The position numbers and the translations under genes were made by a program. The notes beneath the pieces are model-generated. The model searched no databases. It had not been told where the DNA came from and saw only the letters and a list, made by a program, of their open reading frames with translations. This document shows positions 27,809 to 36,287 of a stretch of 64,000 bases of DNA, in pieces (the stretch's first letter is position 1; each line of letters opens with the position of its first letter). Source of the stretch: Deinococcus sp. Marseille-Q6407 (GTDB lineage: Bacteria; Deinococcota; Deinococci; Deinococcales; Deinococcaceae); NCBI RefSeq assembly GCF_946848805.1, contig NZ_CAMPFU010000002.1, positions 146,501-210,500 of the forward strand. The letters run 5' to 3'.

Positions 27809-28669
27809 TTAAACCCGGCGCGTGAGGGAAATGAGCTGCCAGTCGCCCGCGCTTCCCACCAAAACGTAAGGTTCCATTCCAACCATGCCCAGGGCCCGGG
27901 CCGGCCCCGGCAGTGGCAGTGGAGTGTCGCTGCCGGCGGCAAACACCTGGGTGCCGCGCAGCTCCAGCCGGCCCTGCGAGGTCTCGACGCTGGGAAAAAT
28001 TGCGGCGCGTGCGCCGTCCGGGGTGGGCTGGAGCCAGCGTCCCCCCCCGGCCGGCTCCGAGCGGCCACTGTCCACCGCCCAGAGCCGTCCGGCCACCAGC
28101 GCGTAGTCGCGGCCGTCGCCACCCGTCACCACCTGGGCAGGTCGGCCCAGAGTGCCGGGCACCGGGGCACCGCTGTAATTCAGGGCGCTGCCGTCTTCGC
28201 GGTAAATCCGGGTGGCCGACATGGCGACCACCCGCCCGGCCGGCAGCGACTCGGCGGCGCCGTCCAGGGTGACGGCCTGGCCCAGGGTGGGCAGCGTTGT
28301 CCAGGCGCGGCCCGCGTTCCAGCCCACTGCGCCGGTAGGAGCCGGCCAGGGCGGGCAGACCGGCCGCAGCTGCGGCACCCGCGCCACGCAGGCCTGCCGG
28401 CCGTCACTCCAGGCCACACCTTCCGGCGAGAAGGCGGCTTGCAGGCTCGGTGCCTGTGCCTGTTGCGGTGCCTGTACCTGTCGCGGTGCCTGGGCCTGAG
28501 GTGACGAGGCCTGGGCAGCACGCGGCGCAGGCGCGCTGGCGCTGGACGTGATGCCGGCAGCGTTACCTGCTGGGCCACGGCTCGCTGCCGGGGCACAGGC
28601 GCACAGGGCCGTCAGGGCAGCGGCCAACCAGAAAGCGGGACGGCAGGAACGGAGCAGAGGCGAAACCAT
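27809..28669 (-). CDS. Predicted lipoprotein of unknown function
   Basis: 286 residues. The N-terminus is a lipoprotein-type signal (about 1-24, ending ALTALCAC), then an Ala/Pro/Gln-rich linker (about 27-75) with repeated QAPRQVQAPQQAQAP-type units, and a C-terminal part (about 80-286) rich in short Trp/Gly beta-strand motifs, which suggests a beta-propeller-like fold. No family recognised. It may be surface anchored. It ends with a clear terminator and lies upstream of the pil operon on the same strand. Confidence 0.65.
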   Translation of the reverse strand: MVSPLLRSCRPAFWLAAALTALCACAPAASRGPAGNAAGITSSASAPAPRAAQASSPQAQAPRQVQAPQQAQAPSLQAAFSPEGVAWSDGRQACVARVPQLRPVCPPWPAPTGAVGWNAGRAWTTLPTLGQAVTLDGAAESLPAGRVVAMSATRIYREDGSALNYSGAPVPGTLGRPAQVVTGGDGRDYALVAGRLWAVDSGRSEPAGGGRWLQPTPDGARAAIFPSVETSQGRLELRGTQVFAAGSDTPLPLPGPARALGMVGMEPYVLVGSAGDWQLISLTRRV

Positions 28670-28737
28670 ACTCCATTCAAGCAGTCCCGCCTGATCCGCG
28701 GCTGAGAACCAGCGTGCGCCGAAAGCTCAGGCCGACT

Positions 28738-30069
28738 TCAAGCCAGGCTTGCCGCCGCTTGCGCCGGGCCACGGTCGCGCCAGGCCAGCAGTTCGTCCAC
28801 CACGCTGTCCAGCCCCACGCCTTCCTGAGCGCGCTGCTCGGGGGTCATCGAAATCCCCCGACTGGCCTTGACCAGAATCACGTCGCCGTCCTGCACTTCG
28901 GCCTTCAGGGCGCTGAGCAGTTCGGGCACGGTACGGTAAGCCCGCTTGCCCAGCACCTCGGCGTAGGGGCCCACCCCGAAGCACAGGTCAGCGCTGTCGC
29001 AGGCGCTGCGGCCCACTTCGGCGTGCAGCTCGGGGGCCGTTTCGCCCAGCTCCAGCATGGTGCCCAGCACCGAAATGCGCCGGCCACGGAAGTTCTTCAG
29101 GGCACTCAGAGCCGCCTGCACGGCCAGTGGGCTGGCGTTGTAGGCGTCGTCAATCACGGTGTAGCGGCCCGAATGAATCTGGTAGCGGCCGCTGGGCACC
29201 TGCACCTGTTCGGTACGCTGAATCGCCTCGGCCAGTGGCACGCCGTTGCTTTCGGCCAGATGCAGCCCCAGCACGGCCGCTTCGGCCTGTACCTGCGACG
29301 CGTGCGGCAGATGCACCGCCTGACCGGCATAGGTGAAGTCGGCGCCCTGCTCGGTCACCCGCAGGTCCTGCCCGCTGTAAGTGACCGGCAACTCCGGGGT
29401 GGAAAAGCCGTAGATCGCCCGCTCGGGATACCAGACCCGCGCCTGATTGCCCACCAGCGCCTGGGGCGCCGACAGAATCTTGCCCTTTTCACGGGCAATA
29501 ATCTCCAGGCTGCTCAGCCCTTCGAGGTGGGCCGCACCGATCGAGGTGACGACGCCCACATCGGGATGCACCAGATTCACCAGCCGGTCCATTTCGCCCA
29601 CCCGGTCAATGCCCATTTCCACCACCAGCGGCCGGTCGGAGCTGCCGAACTCGATCAGAAAGCAGGCGATGGCGGGAATGGTGTTGTACACCGGCATGTA
29701 GTGGGCGTTCAGCGCCGCCGCCACGTAGGCTTTGGCCGTGGTTTTGCCCACGCTGCCGGTAATCCCGACCACCAGCCGGTTCCTGGCCCGCTCCTGCTGC
29801 GCCCAGGCGGTCAGGGCCGCCAGCGAATCGCTGACCTCGACCGTGCGCGGCAGCTGGCCCGCCGCGCCGGGCAGGTCGGTCAGCACGAAGGGGGCGCCAC
29901 GTTCCAGCGCCGACTCGATAAAACGGTTGCCGTGGTCGTGTTCGCCGGGCAGGGCCACGAACGCGGTCTCGGCGTCGGCCTGCCGGGAATCCCAGGTCAG
30001 GCGCACGGCCGGGCGTGCGGCCGGGTGAACTGCCGCTTCAAAAGGCAGGAGGTCATGAGGGTTCAACAT
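28738..30069 (-). CDS. murF: UDP-N-acetylmuramoyl-tripeptide--D-alanyl-D-alanine ligase
   Basis: 443 residues. Last cytoplasmic step of peptidoglycan precursor synthesis. Seen: an N-terminal substrate-binding domain (WDSRQADAETAFVAL), P-loop VGITGSVGKTT (101-111), EFGSSDRPLVVEMGIDRVGEM, the IGAAHLEGLSSLE segment, the YNASPLAVQAAL motif with the conserved DDAYNA, and KASRGISM near the C-terminus. ATG at 30069 is supported by TAGGCT 7 nt upstream. No other mur genes are adjacent; murA is 30 kb away in the same window. Confidence 0.95.
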   Translation of the reverse strand: MLNPHDLLPFEAAVHPAARPAVRLTWDSRQADAETAFVALPGEHDHGNRFIESALERGAPFVLTDLPGAAGQLPRTVEVSDSLAALTAWAQQERARNRLVVGITGSVGKTTAKAYVAAALNAHYMPVYNTIPAIACFLIEFGSSDRPLVVEMGIDRVGEMDRLVNLVHPDVGVVTSIGAAHLEGLSSLEIIAREKGKILSAPQALVGNQARVWYPERAIYGFSTPELPVTYSGQDLRVTEQGADFTYAGQAVHLPHASQVQAEAAVLGLHLAESNGVPLAEAIQRTEQVQVPSGRYQIHSGRYTVIDDAYNASPLAVQAALSALKNFRGRRISVLGTMLELGETAPELHAEVGRSACDSADLCFGVGPYAEVLGKRAYRTVPELLSALKAEVQDGDVILVKASRGISMTPEQRAQEGVGLDSVVDELLAWRDRGPAQAAASLA

Positions 30070-30076
30070 CCCCCGG

Positions 30077-30082
30077 AGCCTA
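30077..30082 (-). promoter_or_regulatory. -10 element for murF
   Basis: TAGGCT, 7 nt before the ATG at 30069. It indicates murF has its own promoter downstream of the fakA-like gene. Confidence 0.5.
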
Positions 30083-30118
30083 GCAAAAGCGGATGAGGCG
30101 ATTAAAGGGAAATCTGGC

Positions 30119-30151
30119 GGGCCAGGCGAGAAGTAGCAGCCCACCTGGCCC
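30119..30151 (-). terminator. Weak hairpin after the fakA-like gene
   Basis: GGGCCAGG at 30119-30126 pairs with CCTGGCCC at 30144-30151. No clear U-tract follows. It lies between the stop at 30163 and the murF promoter. Confidence 0.4.
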
Positions 30152-30162
30152 ACCGGCCCGGC

Positions 30163-31779
30163 TTATTCCACTGTGACCAGATAGTCGTACAGTTCCGGCC
30201 CGCCGGCGTAGGTCTGAATGTCCAGCAGGGGAAACTCGGCTTCCAGGGCCTGCGCGAGTTCTTCCAGGCGCTCGGCCGGGGTATTCACGCTGCGGAACAC
30301 CGTCACCACTTCGGCGTCGGCGGCCTGAGCACGCACCAGGGCCTGCACCGCCGCTTCGGGGGTGCCGCCGGCGTGGACCAGTTCGTCGTCTTTCAGGCCG
30401 ATCACGTCGCCCTCGTGGATATCCAGCTCGCGGCCGTCCGGGGTGGTGTGGACCGTGTTGCGGCTGGCGCGGGTAATTTCAAAGGTGGTGACCCGGCCGG
30501 CACTTTCCTGCATGTAGCCGGCCAGCTCCTGCGCGTCGGCGTCGGCATTGAAGCTCAGCGCGGCGCCCAGGCCCTGGCCCAGCGTGCGGGTGGACACCAC
30601 GACGGCGCGGCCGCCCAGCAGCTCGGCGGCTTTGTCGGCGGCCATCAGCACGTTCTTGTTGTTGGGCAGCACGATCACCGTTTCGGCGCTCACGCTGTTC
30701 ACGGCGTCCAGAATGTCCTGCACGCTGGGGTTGGAGGTCTGCCCGCCTGACACGATCCGGGCGCCCAGGGCACGGAACTGCTTGATGATGCCGTCGCCGG
30801 AGGCCACCGCCACCAGGCCCGACCGGGGCCGCTCGCCTTCCGCCTGCGCCGCGCTACCCGAGCCGGCCAGGATTTCGGTGTGCTGCTCGGTCATGTCCTC
30901 GACCTTGGTGCGCAGCATCCGGCCGTGCCGGCCCACGGTCGCCAGCAGCTCGTCGGGGCGGTCGGTGTGGATGTGGCCCTTGACGTACCCCTCGGCGCCC
31001 ACCACCAGCAGCGAATCCCCGAACGGCGTGACCAGCTCGCGGATGTCTTCAATCGGCAGCCGCGCCTCGTCCATCAGGAATTCGGTGCAGTACCCGTATT
31101 CCTCGGCCTCAAAGCTTTCCTGGGCGTTGCCAGCAATTTCGGGCGCCGGGGGCAGCGCCTCGCCCAGCAGCCCGGCCAGCATGCCGCGCACCACGTACAG
31201 GAAGCCCTGGCCGCCGCTGTCCACCACGCCTGCCTGCTTGAGGGCCGGCAGCATGTCCTGGGTCTGCAGCAGGAAATCCTGCCCACGGGCCACGGCGTTT
31301 TCCAGCACTTCCTGCACGGTGCTTCCCGTCTGCGCGCCCTCGGCAATCCCACGGGCCACGGTCAGGATGGTGCCTTCGACCGGCTTCATCACGGCCTTAT
31401 AGCCGGCTTGCCGCGCGGCCAGCAGCGCCCGCTTCAGCCCCGGCACGTCGATGGCCGGTAGATCACGGACCGAGTCGGCAAAGCCGCGCAGCAGCTGCGA
31501 GAGAATCACGCCGGAATTGCCGCGGGCGCCCAGCAGCGCCCCATAGCTGATGGCCCGGGCCACCGCGCGCATCTCGCCGGTGTCGCAGGTGTCCAGCTCT
31601 CGGCGCACCGACTGCATGGTGAGGTGCATGTTGGTGCCGGTGTCGCCGTCGGGCACCGGGTAGACGTTCAGGGCGTTGACCTGTTCGCGGTGCACACCCA
31701 GCCAGTCGGTGGCGGTGCGGAGCATCTGGGCCAGCTGCGCCGGCGAGATGCTGGTGTAGTTCGCAGCGCTCTCACTCAC
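30163..31779 (-). CDS. DAK2 domain fatty-acid kinase subunit A-like protein
   Basis: 538 residues from a GTG at 31779. The DAK2 (DhaL-like) ATP-binding domain (about 10-205) shows NALNVYPVPDGDTGTNMHLT and GARGNSGVILSQLLRG. The C-terminal half resembles the YloV/FakA C-terminal domain (DAVNSVSAETVIVLPNNKNVLMAA). In FakA/FakB systems this subunit phosphorylates fatty acids bound to a DegV-type FakB. No degV gene is in view. It follows the Asp23 gene with an 8-nt overlap, the common YloU-YloV pair. Confidence 0.9.
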   Translation of the reverse strand: MSESAANYTSISPAQLAQMLRTATDWLGVHREQVNALNVYPVPDGDTGTNMHLTMQSVRRELDTCDTGEMRAVARAISYGALLGARGNSGVILSQLLRGFADSVRDLPAIDVPGLKRALLAARQAGYKAVMKPVEGTILTVARGIAEGAQTGSTVQEVLENAVARGQDFLLQTQDMLPALKQAGVVDSGGQGFLYVVRGMLAGLLGEALPPAPEIAGNAQESFEAEEYGYCTEFLMDEARLPIEDIRELVTPFGDSLLVVGAEGYVKGHIHTDRPDELLATVGRHGRMLRTKVEDMTEQHTEILAGSGSAAQAEGERPRSGLVAVASGDGIIKQFRALGARIVSGGQTSNPSVQDILDAVNSVSAETVIVLPNNKNVLMAADKAAELLGGRAVVVSTRTLGQGLGAALSFNADADAQELAGYMQESAGRVTTFEITRASRNTVHTTPDGRELDIHEGDVIGLKDDELVHAGGTPEAAVQALVRAQAADAEVVTVFRSVNTPAERLEELAQALEAEFPLLDIQTYAGGPELYDYLVTVE

Positions 31780-32158
31780 GGCCGACCCCCACCACGTTCA
31801 CCCGCACCGACTGCAGCTCGGTGCCGGCGTGCGTGCGGACAATGTGCTTGACCCGGTCCTCGATGTTCTGCGCCACGGTGGGAATGCTGACCCCGTAAGC
31901 CACGATGATGCTCAGCTCGGCCCAGTAGGGTGCGTCGGGGCTGGCGGCCTTCTCCCGGCGGGCCTTGCCGGTATCGGGCCCGCGGTGAATAATCACGCCG
32001 TCTTTGACCTGCGAGCGGCCCAGCGCCCGGGTGATGCCTTCTTTCAGGTTCACGGGCGCCATGCCCACCACGCCGGGGACCTCATGTGCGGCCAGCCCGA
32101 TCAGCGAGGCCAGGGCGGCGTCGGTAATCTGAATATTGCCTTTGGATGTCTTGCTCAC
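31772..32158 (-). CDS. Asp23/Gls24 family envelope stress protein (YloU-like)
   Basis: 128 residues from a GTG. Asp23 domain: IQITDAALASLIGLAAHEVPGVVGM (start of the domain), VKDGVIIHRGP, and YWAELSIIVAYGVSIPTVAQNI.DRVKHIV. In Firmicutes relatives it is a membrane-proximal protein encoded just upstream of the FakA homologue, the same order as here. Function is incompletely known; the pairing suggests a role in membrane lipid or envelope homeostasis. Confidence 0.9.
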   Translation of the reverse strand: MSKTSKGNIQITDAALASLIGLAAHEVPGVVGMAPVNLKEGITRALGRSQVKDGVIIHRGPDTGKARREKAASPDAPYWAELSIIVAYGVSIPTVAQNIEDRVKHIVRTHAGTELQSVRVNVVGVGRE

Positions 32159-32168
32159 AATGAGGCCG

Positions 32169-32174
32169 AGTATA
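32169..32174 (-). promoter_or_regulatory. -10 element for the asp23-fakA-like operon
   Basis: TATACT, 10 nt before the GTG at 32158. Any leader would be about 3-4 nt. Confidence 0.5.
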
Positions 32175-32228
32175 GGTCCTCAGCCTGTGTGATTTGGTCA
32201 GCGTGCTTACCGCCCGGCAGGCGGCGCC

Positions 32229-32234
32229 TATGCT
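32229..32234 (+). promoter_or_regulatory. -10 element for the sulfite-oxidase-like gene
   Basis: TATGCT, 8 nt before the ATG at 32243. Confidence 0.5.
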
Positions 32235-32242
32235 GAGAGGCC

Positions 32243-32848
32243 ATGAGCCGCCGCAAACATTTTGCCGACCCGGCCCCCGAGCAGGCCGGCCGCTTTCCGC
32301 CGCGGCAGCGTCAGGCCCTGGGCTTTCCCACCCTGACGGCCGCGGCCCCGCCCCAGCCTCTGCCAGCGCGGGAGGACTGGACCCTGCGCGTTTTTGGGCT
32401 GGTTCAGGAGCGCACCCTGTCCTGGGCCGATCTGCTGGCCTTGCCGCAAAGCACCCTCACGCTGGACATCCACTGCGTGACCTACTGGACCCGGCTGGAC
32501 ACCGTCTGGCAGGGCGTACGCACCCGGGACCTGCTGGACGTGCTAGACCTGGACCCCCGCGCCACCCACGTGATGGCGCACGCGCTGGGCGACTATAGCG
32601 CCGGGCTGACCCTGGACGACTGGCGGCGGGACGACCTGCTGCTGGCCCACTCCTACGGCGGCGAGCCACTGGAGGAAAAGCACGGCGGCCCGCTGCGGCT
32701 GGTGGCCCCGCACCGTTACTTCTGGAAGTCGGTGAAATGGCTGGAAGGCCTGGAGTTCATGGACCGCGACCGCCCTGGTTACTGGGAAGCACGCGGCTAC
32801 CATCACCGGGGCGACCCCTGGGCGCAGGAGCGCTGGGAGAGCGACTGA
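32243..32848 (+). CDS. Molybdopterin-dependent oxidoreductase, sulfite oxidase-like
   Basis: 201 residues containing one oxidoreductase molybdopterin-binding domain of the SUOX/YedY type. The Mo-coordinating cysteine is in TLDIHCVTYWTRLD (about residue 77). GPLRLVAPHRYFWKSVKWL near the C-terminus is the conserved cofactor-anchoring stretch. No Tat or Sec signal is seen, so it is predicted to be cytosolic, unlike MsrP/YedY. No heme or dimerisation domain is attached. The substrate is unknown. Confidence 0.85.
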   Translation: MSRRKHFADPAPEQAGRFPPRQRQALGFPTLTAAAPPQPLPAREDWTLRVFGLVQERTLSWADLLALPQSTLTLDIHCVTYWTRLDTVWQGVRTRDLLDVLDLDPRATHVMAHALGDYSAGLTLDDWRRDDLLLAHSYGGEPLEEKHGGPLRLVAPHRYFWKSVKWLEGLEFMDRDRPGYWEARGYHHRGDPWAQERWESD

Positions 32849-32894
32849 GACGCGGACGTCTGCTTCGCAAAGATGATAAAAAGCTCCCTTACGT

Positions 32895-32900
32895 TATGCT
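32895..32900 (+). promoter_or_regulatory. -10 element for DUF1963 gene
   Basis: TATGCT, 8 nt before the ATG at 32909. Confidence 0.5.
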
Positions 32901-32908
32901 GACGGCAT

Positions 32909-33736
32909 ATGGAAAACGGTACCCAATTGCAGGGGCTGGAAGCCTTCCCGCAGCCCTACCGTGAGCGCCTACAGGCCACGCTGCGGCCCATGCTACGGCT
33001 GACGGCCGCTGGTCCCAGCGCCAGTGTGCTGGACAGCAAAGTGGGCGGTGTGCCGTATCGCCCCAGGGGGATGGCATGGCCCACTGACACGGAAACCGGG
33101 CCGCTGACGCTTCTGGCGCAGCTCAATTTCGCCGCGTTGCCGCCGCTGCCGGGTTTCCCCACGCGGGGCATCCTGCAATTTTTCATCGGGCGGACCGACG
33201 TTTACGGCTGCACCTTTCTGGGGACTGACCAGGGGGAACGCGAGGTGTTTCAGACCCGTTGGTTTCCGGACCCCGGAGACGACCTGACGCAGCTGGACAC
33301 CGACCCCGCCGGCGTGCCGCCGTTGGACGAGGAGTTCTTTTCGCCGCTGGAGGCGGGCGCTGGAGGCCGGCTGGAGGGCACGCTGGCCTCCCAGCCGCTG
33401 ACGGCCGCAGACCGGCTGTTTGAAGGGGTGGTCGGGCTGGATCTGCTGGACGACGCCGCATCGCCCGACCCGGAACGGACGCTGGGCGAGTGGCTGGAAG
33501 AAAACGGCCGTGAGCTGCTCGGGGCAGGTGGGCACCAGCTCGGCGGATACCCGTCTTTTACCCAGGCCGACCCCCGCGGCCCGGATGATCCCCGCATCCT
33601 GCTGCTGCAACTGGACTCTGACGACGACCTGGGCCTGATGTGGGGCGACATGGGCATCGCCAACTTCTTCATTTACCCGGAAGACCTGGCCCGCTGTGAC
33701 TTTTCCCGGGTGGCCTACAACTGGGACTGCGGCTGA
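32909..33736 (+). CDS. DUF1963 (YwqG-like) family protein
   Basis: 275 residues. DUF1963 motifs: KVGGVPYRPRGMAWPTD (about 44-60), LTLLAQLNFAALPPLPGFPTRGILQFFIG, a central acidic region, HQLGGYPSFTQADPR (about 210-224), LLLQLDSDDDLGLMWGDMGIANFFI at the C-terminus (listed in part). The fold is known from B. subtilis YwqG but the function is not. Monocistronic and acidic. Confidence 0.85.
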   Translation: MENGTQLQGLEAFPQPYRERLQATLRPMLRLTAAGPSASVLDSKVGGVPYRPRGMAWPTDTETGPLTLLAQLNFAALPPLPGFPTRGILQFFIGRTDVYGCTFLGTDQGEREVFQTRWFPDPGDDLTQLDTDPAGVPPLDEEFFSPLEAGAGGRLEGTLASQPLTAADRLFEGVVGLDLLDDAASPDPERTLGEWLEENGRELLGAGGHQLGGYPSFTQADPRGPDDPRILLLQLDSDDDLGLMWGDMGIANFFIYPEDLARCDFSRVAYNWDCG

Positions 33737-33771
33737 GCGGCGCTGCCCGGTTTTGCGGGACAATACCCGGC

Positions 33772-34353
33772 ATGAGTGCTGATTTGACTGGCCTGGAACG
33801 CACCCCCGAAGGTTATTTCGTGCCCGATGTTCTCCAAGAGGGCCTGACGCTGGTGCTGGTGGGCACGGCGCCCAGCAAACGTTCGGCGGCGGCGCGGGCC
33901 TACTACGCCAACCCGCAGAACAAGTTCTGGCGCACCCTGCACGCGGTGGGCCTCACCCCGCGGCAGCTGGCGCCCACCGAGTTTCCGCTGCTGCCGGACT
34001 ACGGCATCGGCCTGACCGACGTGGCCAAGCGGCACAGCGGGGTCGATGCCGCGCTGCCGGCCGACGCCTGGGCGCCCGACGAACTGCGTGGCAAGGTGCG
34101 CCGCTACGCGCCCCGCATCGTGGCTTTTACGTCCAAGCGGGGGGCGTCCGAAACGCTGGGCCTGCCCACCGGCCGGCTGCCCTACGGCCGTCAGCTGATG
34201 GACCTCGAAGGCGCGGAGCTGTGGGTGCTGCCCTCCACCAGCCCGCTGGGCCACAACCACTTTTCGCTGGAGCCGTGGCAGCTGCTGGCCGACCGGGTCA
34301 GGGAAGTGGCGGCGCAGGAACGGTCGGCCGGCAGCCAGGGCGATAAGCTCTAG
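33772..34353 (+). CDS. mug: Mismatch-specific uracil/thymine DNA glycosylase, Mug family
   Basis: 193 residues. It removes U, and in some homologues T or other bases, from mispairs in base-excision repair. Seen: LVLVGTAPSKRSAAARAYYANPQNKFWRTL, in which GTAPS aligns with the GINPG motif of Mug and YYANPQNKFW is the second motif; YGIGLTDVAKR; and the insertion loop with LPSTSPLGHNHFS in place of the NPSGLSR intercalation wedge. GACAAT lies 7 nt before the ATG. D. radiodurans has a similar divergent Mug. Confidence 0.88.
   Translation: MSADLTGLERTPEGYFVPDVLQEGLTLVLVGTAPSKRSAAARAYYANPQNKFWRTLHAVGLTPRQLAPTEFPLLPDYGIGLTDVAKRHSGVDAALPADAWAPDELRGKVRRYAPRIVAFTSKRGASETLGLPTGRLPYGRQLMDLEGAELWVLPSTSPLGHNHFSLEPWQLLADRVREVAAQERSAGSQGDKL
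34344..34349 (+). promoter_or_regulatory. -10 element for osmC-like gene
   Basis: TAAGCT, 6 nt before the ATG at 34356, sits inside the last codons of mug. It suggests independent transcription despite the 2-nt gap. Confidence 0.45.
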
Positions 34354-34355
34354 CC

Positions 34356-34784
34356 ATGGCAACTACCAAGACTGTCAACATCGACTGGCTGGGCGAACAG
34401 CGTTACGTGGGCCGCAGCGACGGCGGCCAGCAGATTCTGATTGACAACTCCGAGAACAAGGTGGGCGTGTCCCCGATGGACGCCCTGCTGGCGGCGCTGG
34501 GCACCTGCACCGCCTACGACGTGGTGGGCATCATGCAAAAGCGCCGCACTCCGCTGAGCACCTACCGCATTGAGGTAGAAGGCGAGCGGGCCGATACCAC
34601 CCCGGCCCGCTACACCCGCATCACCGTGCGCCACATTGCCGGCGGCGAGGGCGTGACCCTGGAGCAGCTGGAAAAGGCTGCGCACCTCAGCCACGACAAG
34701 TACTGCTCGGTGGCGGCCAGCCTGAACGCCGAGATTGTGCTGGACGTGCAGCTGGCAGAAGGTAAGGAAAGCGGTCAGGGCTGA
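34356..34784 (+). CDS. OsmC/Ohr family thiol peroxidase
   Basis: 142 residues, full OsmC fold. Two active-site cysteines are visible: SPMDALLAALGTCTAYDVVGI (Cys about 49) and LSHDKYCSVAASL (Cys about 113). These reduce organic hydroperoxides via a Cys pair. The central LSTYRIEVEGERADTTPARYTRI sheet segment is typical of the YhfA-like subfamily. It may protect against peroxide stress. Confidence 0.9.
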   Translation: MATTKTVNIDWLGEQRYVGRSDGGQQILIDNSENKVGVSPMDALLAALGTCTAYDVVGIMQKRRTPLSTYRIEVEGERADTTPARYTRITVRHIAGGEGVTLEQLEKAAHLSHDKYCSVAASLNAEIVLDVQLAEGKESGQG

Positions 34785-34810
34785 GGATCAGGCTGCGCCC
34801 CATCTGGCTT

Positions 34811-35215
34811 TTGCCTCTGGCTTGGGCCTGGGCTGTACAGCCGCCAGTCACGCTGCGGTGGGTCAAGCGGGTCAGCCTGCCGTATGTGGAAGGTGGTGAA
34901 AGCGTACTGCACTACCATGGTTTTCCCTTGCCCAACCGCGCTGGAATGGACTGGTCCAGTCAAAGTCAGGCCTGGTTTGCTGTGCCGCTGGCGCTGAATT
35001 TTCTGTTCTGGCTGGCCGCATTCGCCCTACTGGCCTACCTGCTGAGAACATGGTCGCCGCCGCGCTGGCTGGTGCTTCTGGCCTGGGCTTGGGGGGGATG
35101 GGCGGCCCTGAGCCTGGGGGGCAGTCTGATGCTGGATGACCGTTTCATCACTCCACCGCCTGTGCTGGAGGAGCAGGGCCACATCGTCTGTTTGCCTCTC
35201 CAGCCTTGTGACTGA
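34811..35215 (+). CDS. Small membrane protein of unknown function
   Basis: 134 residues counted from TTG 34811, but the start is uncertain. The frame is open from 34766, and a CTG at 34781 overlaps the osmC stop (CTGA) with AAGGAA upstream. That version gives a better N-terminus (LRIRLRPIWLLPLAWAWA, a signal/anchor-like stretch). The rest has a polar loop with a WVKRVSLPYVEGGES motif and two membrane helices (about 55-78 and 88-105), then a Pro-rich tail. No family recognised. Confidence 0.5.
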   Translation: MPLAWAWAVQPPVTLRWVKRVSLPYVEGGESVLHYHGFPLPNRAGMDWSSQSQAWFAVPLALNFLFWLAAFALLAYLLRTWSPPRWLVLLAWAWGGWAALSLGGSLMLDDRFITPPPVLEEQGHIVCLPLQPCD

Positions 35216-35227
35216 AGCTACGGTTCG

Positions 35228-35809
35228 CTATTCCCAGCGCGTGCCGACGCCGCCTGCCCGCAGCAGTTCCAGCGTGCGCGCCAGCGGCAGACCCACCACG
35301 CCTGAGTAGTCGCCGCTGATCCCTGAAATCAGCGCCATGCCCAGCCCCTGAATGCCGTAGCCGCCGGCCTTGTCCAGCCCTTCGCCGCTGGCAGCGTAAT
35401 GGGCAATCTCAGCTTCAGTCAGCGGGCGAAAAGTCACGGCAGTGCTTTCGGCCGCGGTGCAGACCTGACCGCCGGCCACCAGGCACAGCCCGGTCACGAC
35501 CTGATGGGTCTGCCCGCCCAGCTGCCGGAGAAACTTGCGGTTTTCGGCGTTGCTCTCCGGTTTGGCCAACAGGGTGCCGCCCAGCGCCACCACCGTGTCG
35601 GCGCCCAGCACAGCGCGGCCGGGGTGGGCAGCGGCCACCGCCAGGGCCTTGCGCTGCGCCAGGGTTACGGCCAGGGCGGCGGGGTCGGTCTCGGGGCTGG
35701 TTTCGTCCACATCACTGACCACCACTTCAAAATCGGGCAGCAGGCGGGCCAGCAGTTCGCGGCGGCGCGGGCTGCCGGAGGCCAGGATGAGCGGCAAAGG
35801 TTCGGGCAT
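35228..35809 (-). CDS. maf: Maf-like nucleoside triphosphate pyrophosphatase
   Basis: 193 residues, standard length. House-cleaning hydrolase for dTTP/UTP or modified pyrimidine nucleotides. Seen: LILASGSPRRRELLARL (6-22) with the SGSPRR phosphate-binding motif, VVSDVDETSP, AVLGADTVVALGG with the catalytic Asp, and the C-terminal GGYGIQGLG and GLPL motifs. Convergent with the preceding gene, and TAGCAT lies 6 nt before its ATG. Confidence 0.94.
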   Translation of the reverse strand: MPEPLPLILASGSPRRRELLARLLPDFEVVVSDVDETSPETDPAALAVTLAQRKALAVAAAHPGRAVLGADTVVALGGTLLAKPESNAENRKFLRQLGGQTHQVVTGLCLVAGGQVCTAAESTAVTFRPLTEAEIAHYAASGEGLDKAGGYGIQGLGMALISGISGDYSGVVGLPLARTLELLRAGGVGTRWE

Positions 35810-35815
35810 GGGCCG

Positions 35816-35821
35816 ATGCTA
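35816..35821 (-). promoter_or_regulatory. -10 element for maf
   Basis: TAGCAT, 6 nt before the ATG at 35809. Confidence 0.5.
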
Positions 35822-35876
35822 ACGCGGCCGGCCGACCGGGTGCGCTGCTCATGACCTTCATCCTAGCGGCGCGGCG

Positions 35877-35882
35877 CATACT
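35877..35882 (+). promoter_or_regulatory. -10 element for the DUF4149-like gene
   Basis: CATACT, 6 nt before the ATG at 35889. The first base deviates from TANNNT. Confidence 0.4.
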
Positions 35883-35888
35883 GCATTC

Positions 35889-36287
35889 ATGCACCTGCTG
35901 ACGGCTCTGAATGTTCTGCTGGCTGGCGTCTGGGCCGGCATGTACCTGTTCACCACCCTGGTGGTCAGCCCGGCGTTTGTGCAGCTGTTTCCGGACGCGG
36001 CCGAGCGGGCGGCATACCGGCGCGTGGTGGGCCGCATCTATGCCCGCGTCAACGGATTTGTCACGGCGCTACTGGTTCTGGCCGTGCTGGCCCTGGGGGT
36101 ACGGCACGGCTGGACCTGGGCGCTGAGGGCCGAATTGTTGCTGCTGGCCGTCATTGGTGCTCTGACTGGCTGGCACGTATGGCAGTCCGGGGGTGAAAGA
36201 ACCCAAGACCGGCCCCCCACCCCGTGGCTGACCCAGCTCACCCTGCTGGCAGTGTTGCTGCTGTGCGTGGCTGCCCTGCTGGCCTGA
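35889..36287 (+). CDS. DUF4149/TMEM205-like membrane protein
   Basis: 132 residues with four membrane helices (about 5-27, 57-75, 79-97, 113-131). The first helix and following loop, LLAGVWAGMYLFTTLVVSPAFVQLFP, with RRVVGRIYARVNGF, match the DUF4149 pattern. Function unknown. Convergent with deoC. Confidence 0.7.
   Translation: MHLLTALNVLLAGVWAGMYLFTTLVVSPAFVQLFPDAAERAAYRRVVGRIYARVNGFVTALLVLAVLALGVRHGWTWALRAELLLLAVIGALTGWHVWQSGGERTQDRPPTPWLTQLTLLAVLLLCVAALLA

Noticed and set aside
32885..32908. Possible radiation/desiccation response motif near DUF1963
   Set aside because: TTACGT is present, but the matching half-site at the required spacing is missing.
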